Shown here: piece by piece, positions 48,609 to 58,355 of the stretch | How positions within the stretch are numbered: the first letter of the stretch is position 1 | Layout of the letters: each line of letters opens with the position of its first letter | Origin: Duncaniella muricolitica | Lineage (GTDB): Bacteria > Bacteroidota > Bacteroidia > Bacteroidales > Muribaculaceae | Length of the DNA: 64,000 bases | NCBI GenBank assembly: GCA_025808375.1 | Contig: CP061009.1 | Span: 3,162,001-3,226,000, forward strand | Reading direction: 5' to 3' | Program-made: the position numbers and the translations under genes | The notes under the pieces: model-generated | The model's input: the letters and a program-made list of their open reading frames with translations, nothing else | The model's database searches: none | Told to the model about the DNA's origin: nothing

Positions 48609-49181
48609 ATGTCAAAAGGTAAAATCATCATAATATCGGCCCCTTCGGGTTGCGGCAAGTCGACGATAATCAACGCATTGCTCGAGCGTGGTGAGATAGA
48701 CATGCAGTTTTCGGTCTCGGCCACCAACCGTCAGCCGCGTGCGGGCGAACAGCATGGAGTCAACTATTATTTCCTTAGCGATGAAGAGTTTCGCCGGGCC
48801 ATTGATGGTGACGAGTTTGTGGAATATGAGGAGGTATACCCCGGCCGATATTACGGCACGCTCAAGAGCGAGATACAGCGCATAGTCGATGCCGGCCACA
48901 ATGTGGTGCTCGACATTGACGTGAAAGGTGGCGTGAATGTCAAACGTATGTATGCCGACCAGGCTGTGAGCGTCTTTATCCAGCCACCTTCGGTCGAGGC
49001 TCTGCGTCAGCGTCTCGAGGGACGCGGCACCGAGACTCCCGAGGCTATAGCCCAGAGGGTGGACCGCGCGGAGTTTGAGATCGGATTTGCACCGCAATTC
49101 GACCACACGGTCATCAACGACGATCTCGCCACGGCTATCGACAATGTCTCCGACATCCTTAAAGAATTTACATCACGATGA
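48609..49181 (+). CDS. gmk: guanylate kinase
   Basis: A 190-aa cytoplasmic enzyme that phosphorylates GMP to GDP with ATP. P-loop SAPSGCGKST at residues 10-19. The GMP-binding segment VSATNRQPRAGEQHGVNYYF and the lid region follow. Length is typical. Its stop overlaps the nadD start by 4 bp (ATGA). Confidence 0.97.
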   Translation: MSKGKIIIISAPSGCGKSTIINALLERGEIDMQFSVSATNRQPRAGEQHGVNYYFLSDEEFRRAIDGDEFVEYEEVYPGRYYGTLKSEIQRIVDAGHNVVLDIDVKGGVNVKRMYADQAVSVFIQPPSVEALRQRLEGRGTETPEAIAQRVDRAEFEIGFAPQFDHTVINDDLATAIDNVSDILKEFTSR

Positions 49182-49759
49182 AGATAGGTGTGCTCGGCGG
49201 GTCGTTCAATCCCGTACATATCGGACACCTTATGCTGGCGAGTTATCTCAAACAGTTTGAGGGGTTTGACGAGGTGTGGCTGATGCTGTCGCCACTCAAT
49301 CCGCTCAAGGCCAATTCGGCCGAGTTCATCCCCGACGTGACGCGTCTGCGCATGCTCGACATAGCCCTTAAGGGTGCCGAGGGCATAAAGGTGAGTGACA
49401 TCGAGCTTTCGATGCCGCGCCCCTCCTACACCGTCAACACCCTGCGTTATCTGGCCAAGCGTTATCCGCGCCACTCGTTCAAACTCATTATCGGGGCCGA
49501 CAACTGGAAGATATTCTCACAGTGGAAGGATGCCCAGAGCATTATCGACGATTTCGGGGTGGTGGTATATCCGCGCCCGGGCTATCCGCTCGGCACTATT
49601 TTCGATGCCGGAGTCGAAGTGGTCAAGGCCCCTACGGCCGATATATCAAGTTCGTTTATACGCAGCTCCATCGCGCGAGGCAAGGATATGAACTTTTTCC
49701 TGCCTGCCGGTGTGTATGAATATATCAAAAACAACAATCTCTATGTCTTTAAGTCCTAA
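49178..49759 (+). CDS. nadD: nicotinate-nucleotide adenylyltransferase
   Basis: A 193-aa enzyme that makes NaAD from nicotinate mononucleotide and ATP, one step before NadE. The nucleotidyltransferase motif GGSFNPVHIGHL is at residues 6-17 and the second motif SSSFIRSSIA near the C-terminus. The only NadE seen in this window lies on the composite transposon at 27236-29166. Confidence 0.95.
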   Translation: MKIGVLGGSFNPVHIGHLMLASYLKQFEGFDEVWLMLSPLNPLKANSAEFIPDVTRLRMLDIALKGAEGIKVSDIELSMPRPSYTVNTLRYLAKRYPRHSFKLIIGADNWKIFSQWKDAQSIIDDFGVVVYPRPGYPLGTIFDAGVEVVKAPTADISSSFIRSSIARGKDMNFFLPAGVYEYIKNNNLYVFKS

Positions 49760-50267
49760 CTCGCTGGCCTTCGTGGCCCTGAGTAATGAATATTGCGCCG
49801 CTATCGAGGGGGCGTCACAGGTGGCCGACAGTCGTGTGTTTGTGGCCGAGATGCTGCGTCTGCTTCCGCGTCTCTATATTGTGGCCTCCGACCTCAATCC
49901 CGCCCCTTCGCTGGAAGAGGATGCTCCATATATCGACAGTTATCTCGGAGAGGACTATTATGAGTCGGCCCGCGAGTCTATCGAGTCGCTTCTTGGTGCC
50001 GATGATGTGTATCTCGAGGTTTTTGAGGAGGATATGAAATATTCCGACACTCCTGTGTCGGCAAGCATCGCCGAGGGATTGTGTGACATATTTCAGGTGC
50101 TCTACAACTTTATCTCGGCCGTGCGCGACGCGCATGAGTCGCAGATTAACGACGCGCTCATAGCGGTGAGCAATGATTTCGGGCCCTACTGGAGTCAGAA
50201 ACTGCTCAATGTGCTACGGCCGCTCAATCAGCTCAAATATTCCTGCGACGAAGAGGATGATGACTGA
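49743..50267 (+). CDS. DUF5063 domain protein
   Basis: A 174-aa acidic helical protein of the DUF5063 family (NSLAFVALSNEYCAAIEGA, then LPRLYIVASDL and YWSQKLLNVLRPLNQL). No known activity. I chose ATG 49743 (MSLSPNSLAF); it overlaps the end of nadD by 17 bp. The C-terminus is a run of acidic residues. Confidence 0.78.
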   Translation: MSLSPNSLAFVALSNEYCAAIEGASQVADSRVFVAEMLRLLPRLYIVASDLNPAPSLEEDAPYIDSYLGEDYYESARESIESLLGADDVYLEVFEEDMKYSDTPVSASIAEGLCDIFQVLYNFISAVRDAHESQINDALIAVSNDFGPYWSQKLLNVLRPLNQLKYSCDEEDDD

Positions 50268-50321
50268 TGTAATACATGTTTACAGCTAATTATTTATCAC
50301 ATTTTATACAAGAATTTCACC

Positions 50322-50774
50322 ATGTCAATAATTAAGGCGGGTATACCCGTGGCATTCTGCAGCGACCATGCAGGATATGAAATGAAAATGCTGCTCGAGG
50401 GTTACTTTGAGTCGCAGGAAATAGAATTTAAGGATTTCGGCACATTCTCGGCCGAAAGCTGTGATTATGCCGATTATGCACATCCCTGTGCCGAGGCTGT
50501 AGAGCAGGGAGCCTGTTATCCCGGCATAGCTCTCTGCGGTTCGGGTAACGGCATAGGCATAACCCTCAACAAACATCAGGGCATACGTGCCGCATTGTGC
50601 TGGACGGTGGAGCTTGCCGAGCTTGCCCGCCGCCACAATGATGCCAATGTGCTTGTGCTTCCGGCCCGCTTCATCGACAGCGTTACAGCTATCAATATCG
50701 TTGAAAAATTTCTCAACACTCCCTTCGACGGCGGACGCCATCAGAAGAGAATCGAGAAAATCCCCGTTAGGTGA
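50322..50774 (+). CDS. rpiB: ribose 5-phosphate isomerase B
   Basis: A 150-aa enzyme interconverting ribose 5-phosphate and ribulose 5-phosphate in the pentose phosphate pathway. Family motifs are FCSDHAGYEMK near the N-terminus and the active-site loop ALCGSGNGIGITLNK with its catalytic cysteine, then NVLVLPARFI. Length is typical. Last gene of the yicC run. Confidence 0.95.
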   Translation: MSIIKAGIPVAFCSDHAGYEMKMLLEGYFESQEIEFKDFGTFSAESCDYADYAHPCAEAVEQGACYPGIALCGSGNGIGITLNKHQGIRAALCWTVELAELARRHNDANVLVLPARFIDSVTAINIVEKFLNTPFDGGRHQKRIEKIPVR

Positions 50775-50800
50775 TTTTCTGAGTTTAAAAGTTTAGAAGT

Positions 50801-50864
50801 AAAAAAGTTTAGGGATTAGCTAAAGAGGCCAACTGACCTCAAGAGTTAATCCCTAAACTTTTTT
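50801..50864. terminator. bidirectional terminator between rpiB and the acyl-CoA dehydrogenase gene
   Basis: Perfect 18-bp arms at 50801-50818 and 50847-50864 (AAAAAAGTTTAGGGATTA and its complement), with more GTTTA-type repeats outside. Same design as the palindrome at 7841-7967. Confidence 0.9.
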
Positions 50865-50886
50865 AAACTTTAAACTCTAAACTTCT

Positions 50887-52587
50887 TTAAAGCTTGTAGT
50901 CTTCGATGCTTTCGGGGGCGAAGGTGTTGATAAACTCGGCATGCTTGGTCACTTCGGCCTGAGCGAGATTGAGATATACCTCGGCTGAGCGACGGAATGA
51001 GTCGTTGCGCTGAGCGTCGAGCATGAGCAGGCAGCTCATGATGGTCACGCCGGCCATCTCCACGAGACGACGGGCCATGAAGTCTCCGTAAGCCTGGTCA
51101 TCGACCTTGCCTACTTGCTCTACAGCCTTGGCATACATGTCGGCCAACACGCGGATACGCTCCTTGATGCTCTGGAGTTCGGGCTTAACCTCAGTCTCGA
51201 GATAAGAGTTGATGAGGTTGAGATACGAACCGGTGGTGACATGGCGGATAGCCGCTACCACCTGGAACTGTGTGGTGCCTTCATAGATGGATGTGATGCG
51301 CGCGTCGCGATAGAGACGTTCGCAGGCATAATCCTTCATGAAGCCCGAGCCGCCGTGTATCTGGATGCAGTCATAGGCATTCTGGTTGCAGTATTCACTG
51401 CCCATGCCCTTGGCGAGCGGGGTGAGAGCGTCGGCCAGACGTGAGTAATATTTGGCTTCCTTGCGTTCGTCGGGAGTGAGGCTGCGCTCTTTGGCAATGT
51501 CGTCATACACCTTGTACATGTCGACAAAGCGGGCGCACTCATACAGGAGCGAGCGCGAGGCGTCGAGCTTGCCTTTCATTACGGAAAGCATCTCATAGAC
51601 GGCGGGGAACTCGATGATGGCCTTGCCAAACTGTTTGCGGTCGCGGGCATAGGCCAGAGCCTCGCGATAGGCGAGCTCGCTCACGCCTACGCTCTGGGCG
51701 GCGATGCCGAGACGGGCACCGTTCATGAGGGCCATCACATACTTGATGAGACCGAGACGGCGCGAGCCGCAGAGCTCGGCTTTGGCATCCTTGTAGGTGA
51801 GTTCGCAGGTAGGCGAGCCTTTGATACCCATCTTGTTCTCGATGCGGCGCACATTCACTCCGCCGTCGCACTTGTCGTAGATAAACATCGACAGACCGCG
51901 GCCGTCCTTGGTTCCGGCTTCGGAACGGGCAAGCACAAGGTGGATGTCGCTGTCACCGTTGGTGATGAATCGTTTCACTCCGTTGAGTCGCCATGTGCCG
52001 TCGGGCTGCTCAGTAGCCTTGAGCATCACGCTCTGAAGGTCAGAGCCGGCGTCGGGCTCGGTGAGGTCCATCGACATGGTCTCGCCCTGGCATACGCGGG
52101 TGATGAAACGCTGCTTCTGGTCTTCGTCGGCAAACTCATAGATGGTCTCGGCACAGTCCTGAAGTCCCCAGAGGTTTTCAAAACCTGTGTCGGCACGGCT
52201 CACGATGTCGGCAGCCATGATGTAGGGGGTGATGGGGAAGTTGAGACCTCCGTAGCGGCGGGGCATGGCCATACCCATGAGTCCGGCCTTGCGGCAGGCA
52301 TCTAGGTTGACCTGAGTGGCGGGAGCGTAGGTCACGCGTCCGTCGGCCACCGAGGGGCCGTCGTGGTCAACGCTCTCGGCATTGGGGGCGATGATGTCGC
52401 CGCATATCTCGCCTACAATCTCCAGCACTTTGTCATAGCTGTCCTGGGCGTCGGCATAGTCGAGAGGAGCGTAGTCAAACTTCTCGGCGTCGGTATAGTT
52501 GCGTTCTTTCAAGGCCACAATCTTCTCCATCAGCGGATGGGTAAGATGGTGCTTGAGATCGGGGTTGTCGGTATAAAAGTTAGCCAT
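50887..52587 (-). CDS. acyl-CoA dehydrogenase
   Basis: A 566-aa FAD enzyme that oxidises an acyl-CoA to the enoyl-CoA and passes electrons to ETF. Family motifs are MSMDLTEPDAGSDL, LNGVKRFITNGDSD, GVNVRRIENKMGIKGSPTCE and the catalytic-glutamate segment ARITSIYEGTTQFQ. A C-terminal extension makes it longer than short-chain enzymes (about 380 aa), as in the long-form group. It follows etfA by 12 bp in the operon etfB-etfA-acd. Chain-length preference is not evident. Confidence 0.94.
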   Translation of the reverse strand: MANFYTDNPDLKHHLTHPLMEKIVALKERNYTDAEKFDYAPLDYADAQDSYDKVLEIVGEICGDIIAPNAESVDHDGPSVADGRVTYAPATQVNLDACRKAGLMGMAMPRRYGGLNFPITPYIMAADIVSRADTGFENLWGLQDCAETIYEFADEDQKQRFITRVCQGETMSMDLTEPDAGSDLQSVMLKATEQPDGTWRLNGVKRFITNGDSDIHLVLARSEAGTKDGRGLSMFIYDKCDGGVNVRRIENKMGIKGSPTCELTYKDAKAELCGSRRLGLIKYVMALMNGARLGIAAQSVGVSELAYREALAYARDRKQFGKAIIEFPAVYEMLSVMKGKLDASRSLLYECARFVDMYKVYDDIAKERSLTPDERKEAKYYSRLADALTPLAKGMGSEYCNQNAYDCIQIHGGSGFMKDYACERLYRDARITSIYEGTTQFQVVAAIRHVTTGSYLNLINSYLETEVKPELQSIKERIRVLADMYAKAVEQVGKVDDQAYGDFMARRLVEMAGVTIMSCLLMLDAQRNDSFRRSAEVYLNLAQAEVTKHAEFINTFAPESIEDYKL

Positions 52588-52599
52588 TTTTCTATGACG

Positions 52600-53625
52600 T
52601 TATTTGGAGTTCTTTTTGTAGTATTTGATGAGCTTGGGCACCACTTCCTCGAGATTGCCGGTGATTACATAGTCGGCAATGGTGTTGATAGGTGCGTTGG
52701 GGTCATTGTTGATAGAGATGATGATGGAGCTTTCCTGCATGCCGGCGATGTGCTGTATCTGGCCCGAGATGCCGCAGGCTATGTAGAGCTTCGGACGCAC
52801 GGTGACACCGGTCTGGCCTATCTGACGGGCATGTTCGGTAAATCCGGCGTCGACAGCCGCACGCGATGCGCCTACCTCGGCACCGAGAGTGTCGGCAAGG
52901 TCATGGAGCAGCTTGAAGTTCTCTTTCGAGCCTACGCCATAGCCGCCGGCCACGATGATGGGCGAGTTTTTGATGTTGATTTTTGATTTCTCGATATGAC
53001 GGTCGAGTATCTCTACCACAAAGTCCTCGTCGCTCACATACTTGGCAGCCTCGAGATCGACGGTCTCGCCTTTGTATTGCGGGTCGCGGATCTCCTTCTT
53101 CATCACACCCTCGCGCACGGTGGCCATCTGCGGGCGGCACTCGGGATTGACGATAGTGGCCACGATGTTGCCTCCGAAGGCCGGACGTATCTGGAGCAGC
53201 AGGTCTTTGTATTCCACCTTGGTGCGGGCATCGGTGTGGTCACCGATTTCGAGAGCCGTGCAGTCGGCGGTCAGACCGCTGTGCAGACAGGAGCTTACGC
53301 GCGGACCGAGGTCACGGCCGATACATGTGGCACCCATGAGGCATATCTGCGGCTTGATTTCCTTGAACAGATTGATAAGCACGGCCGAATGGGGGTTGGA
53401 GGTGTAGGGCGACAGACGCTTGTCCGACACGCGGTAGAGGCGGTCGACGCCGTAGGGAAACACCTGCTCACCCACAGTGGTGAGGTCATCGCCTACAGCC
53501 AGGGCTTCGAGTTTAACGCCGAGTTTGTCGGCGAGCACACGCCCTTTGGTCAGAAGTTCGAGGCTCACGTCGGCTACGCGTCCGTCCTCGATTTCGAGAT
53601 ATACTATAAGATTGTTCTGGTCCAT
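52600..53625 (-). CDS. etfA: electron transfer flavoprotein, alpha subunit
   Basis: A 341-aa FAD-binding subunit of ETF. The C-terminal FAD domain has VGASRAAVDAGF, RPKLYIACGISGQIQHIAGM and INNDPNAPINTIADY. I chose the start MDQNNLIVYLEIEDG at 53625; the frame continues upstream but would run into etfB. It starts five bases after etfB ends. Confidence 0.95.
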   Translation of the reverse strand: MDQNNLIVYLEIEDGRVADVSLELLTKGRVLADKLGVKLEALAVGDDLTTVGEQVFPYGVDRLYRVSDKRLSPYTSNPHSAVLINLFKEIKPQICLMGATCIGRDLGPRVSSCLHSGLTADCTALEIGDHTDARTKVEYKDLLLQIRPAFGGNIVATIVNPECRPQMATVREGVMKKEIRDPQYKGETVDLEAAKYVSDEDFVVEILDRHIEKSKINIKNSPIIVAGGYGVGSKENFKLLHDLADTLGAEVGASRAAVDAGFTEHARQIGQTGVTVRPKLYIACGISGQIQHIAGMQESSIIISINNDPNAPINTIADYVITGNLEEVVPKLIKYYKKNSK

Positions 53626-53630
53626 TGGGC

Positions 53631-54503
53631 TTATCCTATTGTGTGGTTGGTAATAAGTTCTTTCACGAGGTCTTCGATAGCTGCATCGCTGTCGTCGAGC
53701 ACGCGGCACTCTTTGGCGGCAAACACTACGTTCTCGACATTTTTCACCTTAGTGGGGGAGCCGGGCAGACCTATCTGAGCCGGATCGGCCTCAACATGGG
53801 CCGCGCTCCACTCCTGAAGATTGAGATAGGGACGCTTCTCCAACAGGGCTTTACGCTCGTCGCTGAGAGCGGCGGCCTCGCTGGGCGATGCGGCATATTT
53901 GTATTTCTGCACACGCATGGCGTTGCGCGGACGGCAGTCGGCAGCCGAACCGTTGACGGTCACAACGCAGGGCAGAGGAGCCTTGACGGTCTCCACACCG
54001 TTCTCCAGACGGCGTTTCACGATGACGTATCCGTCCTTGAGCTCGATGATATCCTCGGCATATGTCACCTGAGGTATGCCTAACTTCTCGGCTATCTGAG
54101 GGCCCACCTGTGCGGTGTCGCCGTCGATGGCCTGGCGGCCGCCGAGTATGATGTCATAGTTTCCGATTTTTTTCACGGCCTGAGCCAGAGAGTAGGAAGT
54201 GGCGAGAGTGTCGGCACCGCCCAGCGCACGGTCGGTAAGCACGATGCCGGTGTCGGCTCCGCGATAGATGGCTTCGCGTATGATCTCTGCCGCACGGGGC
54301 AGACCCATTGTGAGCAATGTGATTGTCGACCCCGGGTTGGCGTCTTTGAGACGGAGTGCCTGCTCGAGCGCGTTGAGGTCTTCGGGGTTGAAGATGGCCG
54401 GCAGAGCCGCACGGTTGATGGTGCCATCCTCTTTCATTGCATCTTTGCCCACGTTGCGGGTGTCGGGCACCTGCTTGGCGAGCACGATGATGTTGAGACT
54501 CAT
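53631..54503 (-). CDS. etfB: electron transfer flavoprotein, beta subunit
   Basis: A 290-aa AMP/FAD-binding partner of EtfA. Start MSLNIIVLAKQVPDTRNVG at 54503. Motifs: NPEDLNALEQALRLKD, GGRQAIDGDTAQVGPQIAE and the C-terminal TVNGSAADCRPRNAMRVQKY. It is first in the operon. A -7-like box and a dyad lie upstream (see 54548-54590). Confidence 0.95.
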   Translation of the reverse strand: MSLNIIVLAKQVPDTRNVGKDAMKEDGTINRAALPAIFNPEDLNALEQALRLKDANPGSTITLLTMGLPRAAEIIREAIYRGADTGIVLTDRALGGADTLATSYSLAQAVKKIGNYDIILGGRQAIDGDTAQVGPQIAEKLGIPQVTYAEDIIELKDGYVIVKRRLENGVETVKAPLPCVVTVNGSAADCRPRNAMRVQKYKYAASPSEAAALSDERKALLEKRPYLNLQEWSAAHVEADPAQIGLPGSPTKVKNVENVVFAAKECRVLDDSDAAIEDLVKELITNHTIG

Positions 54504-54547
54504 TTTGTTATAATTTAAGGTTTTATGTAGATACGAATAGGTGGAGA

Positions 54548-54562
54548 TGTCACTTTGTGACA
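54548..54562. promoter_or_regulatory. dyad upstream of etfB
   Basis: TGTCACTTTGTGACA: 6-bp arms TGTCAC/GTGACA around TTT, 45-59 bases before the etfB start. It could be an operator for the etf-acd operon. Confidence 0.45.
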
Positions 54563-54619
54563 AAAAAGCTCCGTTTTTCCGACAAATATACACATTTTCG
54601 CGAAAAACGGAGCTTTTTT
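54562..54619 (-). terminator. purL terminator with an etfB -7 box in its loop
   Basis: Perfect 18-bp arms at 54562-54579 and 54602-54619 (GCTCCGTTTTTC core). The 22-base loop contains TATATTTG on the minus strand (54583-54590), a TAnnTTTG match positioned to start the etfB transcript. No good -33 box is seen. Confidence 0.85.
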
Positions 54620-54627
54620 TATGTAAA

Positions 54628-57600
54628 TTAATGTGAAACGTGCTCTTCAACCCACTTGCGGGCATTGATGAAGGCATCAATCCATGGTGTCACCTCGTCA
54701 GTGGCGCGCGATGCGGGATAATAACCGCACTGCCAGGGGAAGATACCTCGCTCGGGATGGGGCATCATGGCCAGATGGCGTCCGTCGGCCGAACATATGC
54801 CGGCCACCGAGCAACGTGAGCCGTTGGGGTTGGCGGGATAGCCGTTGTAGGCATACTTGGCCACCACGTTATAGTTGTCCATCGACATGGGCAGGTGGAA
54901 CTTGCCTTCGCCGTGGGCTACCCAGCAGCCGAGCTTGGAGCCTGAGAGCGAACCGAGCATTACGGAGTTGTTGGCGGGAATGGTGAGCCCCAGGAACTGC
55001 GACTCAAACTTGTGCGAGTCGTTATGCAGCATCCTGGTCTTCTTGGGATGCTCGGGATTGATGAGGTTGAGCTCGATCATGAGCTGACAGCCGTTGCAAA
55101 TGCCGAGCGAGAGGGTGTCGGTGCGCTTGTAGAAGTTCTCGATGGCGCGCTTGGCGTTCTCGTTGTAGCGGAATCCCGAAGCCCAGCCCTTGGCCGAACC
55201 GAGCACGTCGGAGTTGGAGAAGCCTCCGCAGAACACTATCATGTTGACATCCTCCAGGGTCTCGCGGCCGCTCATGAGGTCGGTCATGTGCACGTCCTTC
55301 ACATCAAATCCGGCAAGATAGAGCGAGTAAGCCATTTCGCGGTCGCCGTTCACACCCTTCTCGCGGATGATGGCGGCCTTGACACGTCCGTCGCCATGTC
55401 CGTCGCGACGCAGGGCTATGCCGCGCGAGGCGAGCTTGCCGTTGTAGCCCGAAGGCATGCGGTAGCGTATGGGCTGCTTCTTGTAATTCTCGAAACGTTC
55501 GCGTGCCTTCTGCTCTCCGCTCTGGAGCGAGTCCATGAGATAGCTGGTGTGCATCCACACGTCACGCAGATGGTCGATGCCGAGCAGACGCTGCGTACCG
55601 CAGTGGTTGATGATGAGGGCGCGCTCTGCTGCGGGCGAGCCGATGTGATAGTATTTCACGCCGGCCTTGTCGAGCATTTCGTCGACCTTGGCCACCTTGG
55701 CTGCGTCTACCTGGGCCACGAGTGCGGGATTTTCGCTGAAGAGTATCTTCACGAGGTCCGACTCGCCGAATGCCTCGGTGTTGAGCTCGACACCGCCTTC
55801 GGTGTTGGCAAATGTCATCTCGAGCAGGGTGGTGACGAGACCTCCGGCCGACACGTCATGGGCGGCAAGGAGCATCTTCTTCTCCACGAGCTTCTGAACG
55901 GTGTCGAAGGTGTTGACAAACGCCTTGGCATCCGTAACCGTGGGGGCGTCGGCTCCGAGCGAACCGAGTGACTGAGCCAGGGCCGAACCGCCGAGCTTGA
56001 GGGCATCGCCCGAGAAATCTATATAGTATAAGGTGGAATCCTTGGCACGAAGCACGGGCGAAAGGGTCTTTTTCACGTCGGTGACTTCACCGGCGGCCGA
56101 GATGATTACGGTGCCGGGGGCATAAACCTTGTCGTTGCCATATTTCTGAGTCATCGACAGCGAGTCCTTGCCTGTGGGGATGTTGATGCCGAGGGCGCAT
56201 GCAAAGTCGCTGCATGCCTCGACGGCACGATACAGGGCTGCGTCCTCACCGGGATTCTTGCAGGGCCACATCCAGTTGGCACTGAGCGACAGACTCCTGA
56301 TGCCTTCGGCAAGCGGAGTGGCCACGATGTTGGTCAGAGCCTCGGCCACTGCCATCACCGAACCCTTGGCCGAGTCGATGAGTGCTACCTGCGGTGCGTG
56401 ACCGATGGAGGTGGCTATACCCTTGGTGCCGGAGTAGTCGAGTGCCATCACGCCACAGTCGCTGAGGGGGAGCTGTATCTCGCCCTGACACTGCTGGCGG
56501 GCAATCTTGCCGGTCACGGAGCGGTCCACCTTGTTGGTGAGCCAGTCCTTGGAAGCCACAGCCTCGAGCGCGAGAGTGTCGGCTACATATTTTTCTATAT
56601 CGTTTTCGTTGTAGGGAGCGTCCTTGTAGGTGTTTACCACAGTGTTGTCAACCAGAGTGGTCTTGGGCGACGAACCAAACATGTCGCTCATGGCCAGGTC
56701 GATGGGTTTCACACCGTCCTTCTGCTCAAACACGAAGCGATGGTCGCCTGTGGTCTCGCCCACCACATACATCGGTGCGCGTTCGCGGTCGGCGATGGTC
56801 TTGACATATTCGATGTCCTCCTTCTTCAGCACCATACCCATACGCTCCTGGCTCTCGTTGCCGATGATTTCCTTTGACGAGAGAGTCTTGTCGCCTACGG
56901 GCAGCGCGCCGATCTCAATCTTACCGCCGGTCTCCTCGACGAGCTCCGAGAGAGCGTTGAGGTGACCGCCCGCACCGTGGTCGTGAATCGACACGATGGG
57001 ATTGTTGTCGTTTTCGGCCAGTGCGCGGATTACGTTCGACACTCGCTTCTGCATCTCAGGGTTGGCACGCTGCACGGCATTAAGCTCAATGCCCGAGGCA
57101 TATTGTCCGGTCTCAACCGACGATACGGCTCCGCCGCCCATGCCGATGCGATAGTTGTCACCGCCCATCACCACCACGGCTTCGCCCGCTTCGGGCACAC
57201 CCTTGATGGCATCCTTGGCGGCTGCATAGCCTACGCCGCCGGCGAGCATGATTACCTTGTCATAGGCATACATCTTGCCGTTTTCGTCATGCTCGAATGT
57301 GAGCAGCGAACCGCAGATGAGGGGCTGGCCATATTTGTTGCCGAAGTCCGACGCACCGTTTGACGCCTTGATGAGTATCTCGGCCGGAGTCTGGTAAAGC
57401 CAGGCACGGGGATTCATCATCAGTTCCCAGGGGTGGCCGCCGAGACGGGGATAGGAGGTCATGTAGACAGCGGTGCCGGCCAGGGGGAGCGAAGCGCGTC
57501 CTCCGCCGAGACGGTCGCGTATCTCGCCGCCGCTACCGGTGGCCGCGCCGTTAAACGGCTCTACGGTCGTGGGGAAGTTGTGTGTCTCGGCCTTGAGCGA

Positions 57601-58326
57601 GAGCACTGTAGGCAGGTCGCGTACCTCGAAGTAGTCGGGACGTTCGGGGTGTGTGGGATAGAACTGTGCCACAGTCGGACCCTCAACAAACGCTACGTTG
57701 TCCTTGTAGGCCGACACGAGGCGTCCGGGATTGACCTGTGAAGTCTTCTTGATGAGCTTGAAGAGCGAAAGCTCCTTCTCCTCGCCGTCGATTACAAACG
57801 AGCCGTTGAATATCTTGTGACGGCAGTGCTCGCTGTTGACCTGCGAGAAGCCAAACACCTCGCTGTCGGTCAGGGGACGTCCCAGACGCTCGGCGAGCTG
57901 ACGCAGATAGTCCTCCTCCTCTTTGCTGAGAGCGAGACCTTCGCGCTTGTTGTATTCCGATATGTCGGCGATGTGCTCGATGGGAGCTGCGGTGGTTGAG
58001 GTGCTGAACACCTTGGAGTTCAGACCGTCATACAGGCGGGAGAGCATCTTGTCGAAAGCAGGCTCTTCGGCTGTGGTGCGGTTAAACTCTTCTATGCGGG
58101 TTATACCCTCGAGTCCCATGTTCTGGGTGATTTCCACTGCGTTGGTGCTCCAGGGAGTAATCATCTCCTTGCGAGGACCCACAAAGCGGCCCTTGACCGA
58201 AGTGGAGCTGAGAGGGGTGGCCCCGTCAAAGAGCCAAGTGAGTTTCTCGGCCTCTTCGGGGGTAAACTTGTGATTCGTCTCTACGGCGTAAATCAGATTC
58301 GCGCCTTTCTTAAAAAATACGACCAT
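54628..58326 (-). CDS. purL: phosphoribosylformylglycinamidine synthase
   Basis: A 1232-aa large-type PurL, converting FGAR to FGAM with glutamine and ATP in purine synthesis. N-terminal PurS-like region, then two synthetase halves (FSQVNSEHCRHKIFNG, LKAETHNFPTTVEPFNGAAT, SIHDHGAGGHLNALSELV; AAHDVSAGGLVTTLLEM), then a C-terminal class I glutaminase with LGICNGCQLMI (cysteine nucleophile), VAHGEGKFHL and MMPHPERGIF. Length is slightly shorter than E. coli (about 1295). A single gene with its own promoter and terminator. Confidence 0.97.
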   Translation of the reverse strand: MVVFFKKGANLIYAVETNHKFTPEEAEKLTWLFDGATPLSSTSVKGRFVGPRKEMITPWSTNAVEITQNMGLEGITRIEEFNRTTAEEPAFDKMLSRLYDGLNSKVFSTSTTAAPIEHIADISEYNKREGLALSKEEEDYLRQLAERLGRPLTDSEVFGFSQVNSEHCRHKIFNGSFVIDGEEKELSLFKLIKKTSQVNPGRLVSAYKDNVAFVEGPTVAQFYPTHPERPDYFEVRDLPTVLSLKAETHNFPTTVEPFNGAATGSGGEIRDRLGGGRASLPLAGTAVYMTSYPRLGGHPWELMMNPRAWLYQTPAEILIKASNGASDFGNKYGQPLICGSLLTFEHDENGKMYAYDKVIMLAGGVGYAAAKDAIKGVPEAGEAVVVMGGDNYRIGMGGGAVSSVETGQYASGIELNAVQRANPEMQKRVSNVIRALAENDNNPIVSIHDHGAGGHLNALSELVEETGGKIEIGALPVGDKTLSSKEIIGNESQERMGMVLKKEDIEYVKTIADRERAPMYVVGETTGDHRFVFEQKDGVKPIDLAMSDMFGSSPKTTLVDNTVVNTYKDAPYNENDIEKYVADTLALEAVASKDWLTNKVDRSVTGKIARQQCQGEIQLPLSDCGVMALDYSGTKGIATSIGHAPQVALIDSAKGSVMAVAEALTNIVATPLAEGIRSLSLSANWMWPCKNPGEDAALYRAVEACSDFACALGINIPTGKDSLSMTQKYGNDKVYAPGTVIISAAGEVTDVKKTLSPVLRAKDSTLYYIDFSGDALKLGGSALAQSLGSLGADAPTVTDAKAFVNTFDTVQKLVEKKMLLAAHDVSAGGLVTTLLEMTFANTEGGVELNTEAFGESDLVKILFSENPALVAQVDAAKVAKVDEMLDKAGVKYYHIGSPAAERALIINHCGTQRLLGIDHLRDVWMHTSYLMDSLQSGEQKARERFENYKKQPIRYRMPSGYNGKLASRGIALRRDGHGDGRVKAAIIREKGVNGDREMAYSLYLAGFDVKDVHMTDLMSGRETLEDVNMIVFCGGFSNSDVLGSAKGWASGFRYNENAKRAIENFYKRTDTLSLGICNGCQLMIELNLINPEHPKKTRMLHNDSHKFESQFLGLTIPANNSVMLGSLSGSKLGCWVAHGEGKFHLPMSMDNYNVVAKYAYNGYPANPNGSRCSVAGICSADGRHLAMMPHPERGIFPWQCGYYPASRATDEVTPWIDAFINARKWVEEHVSH

Positions 58327-58355
58327 AAGTATCTGGCTATGTCAATGAATGGTTT

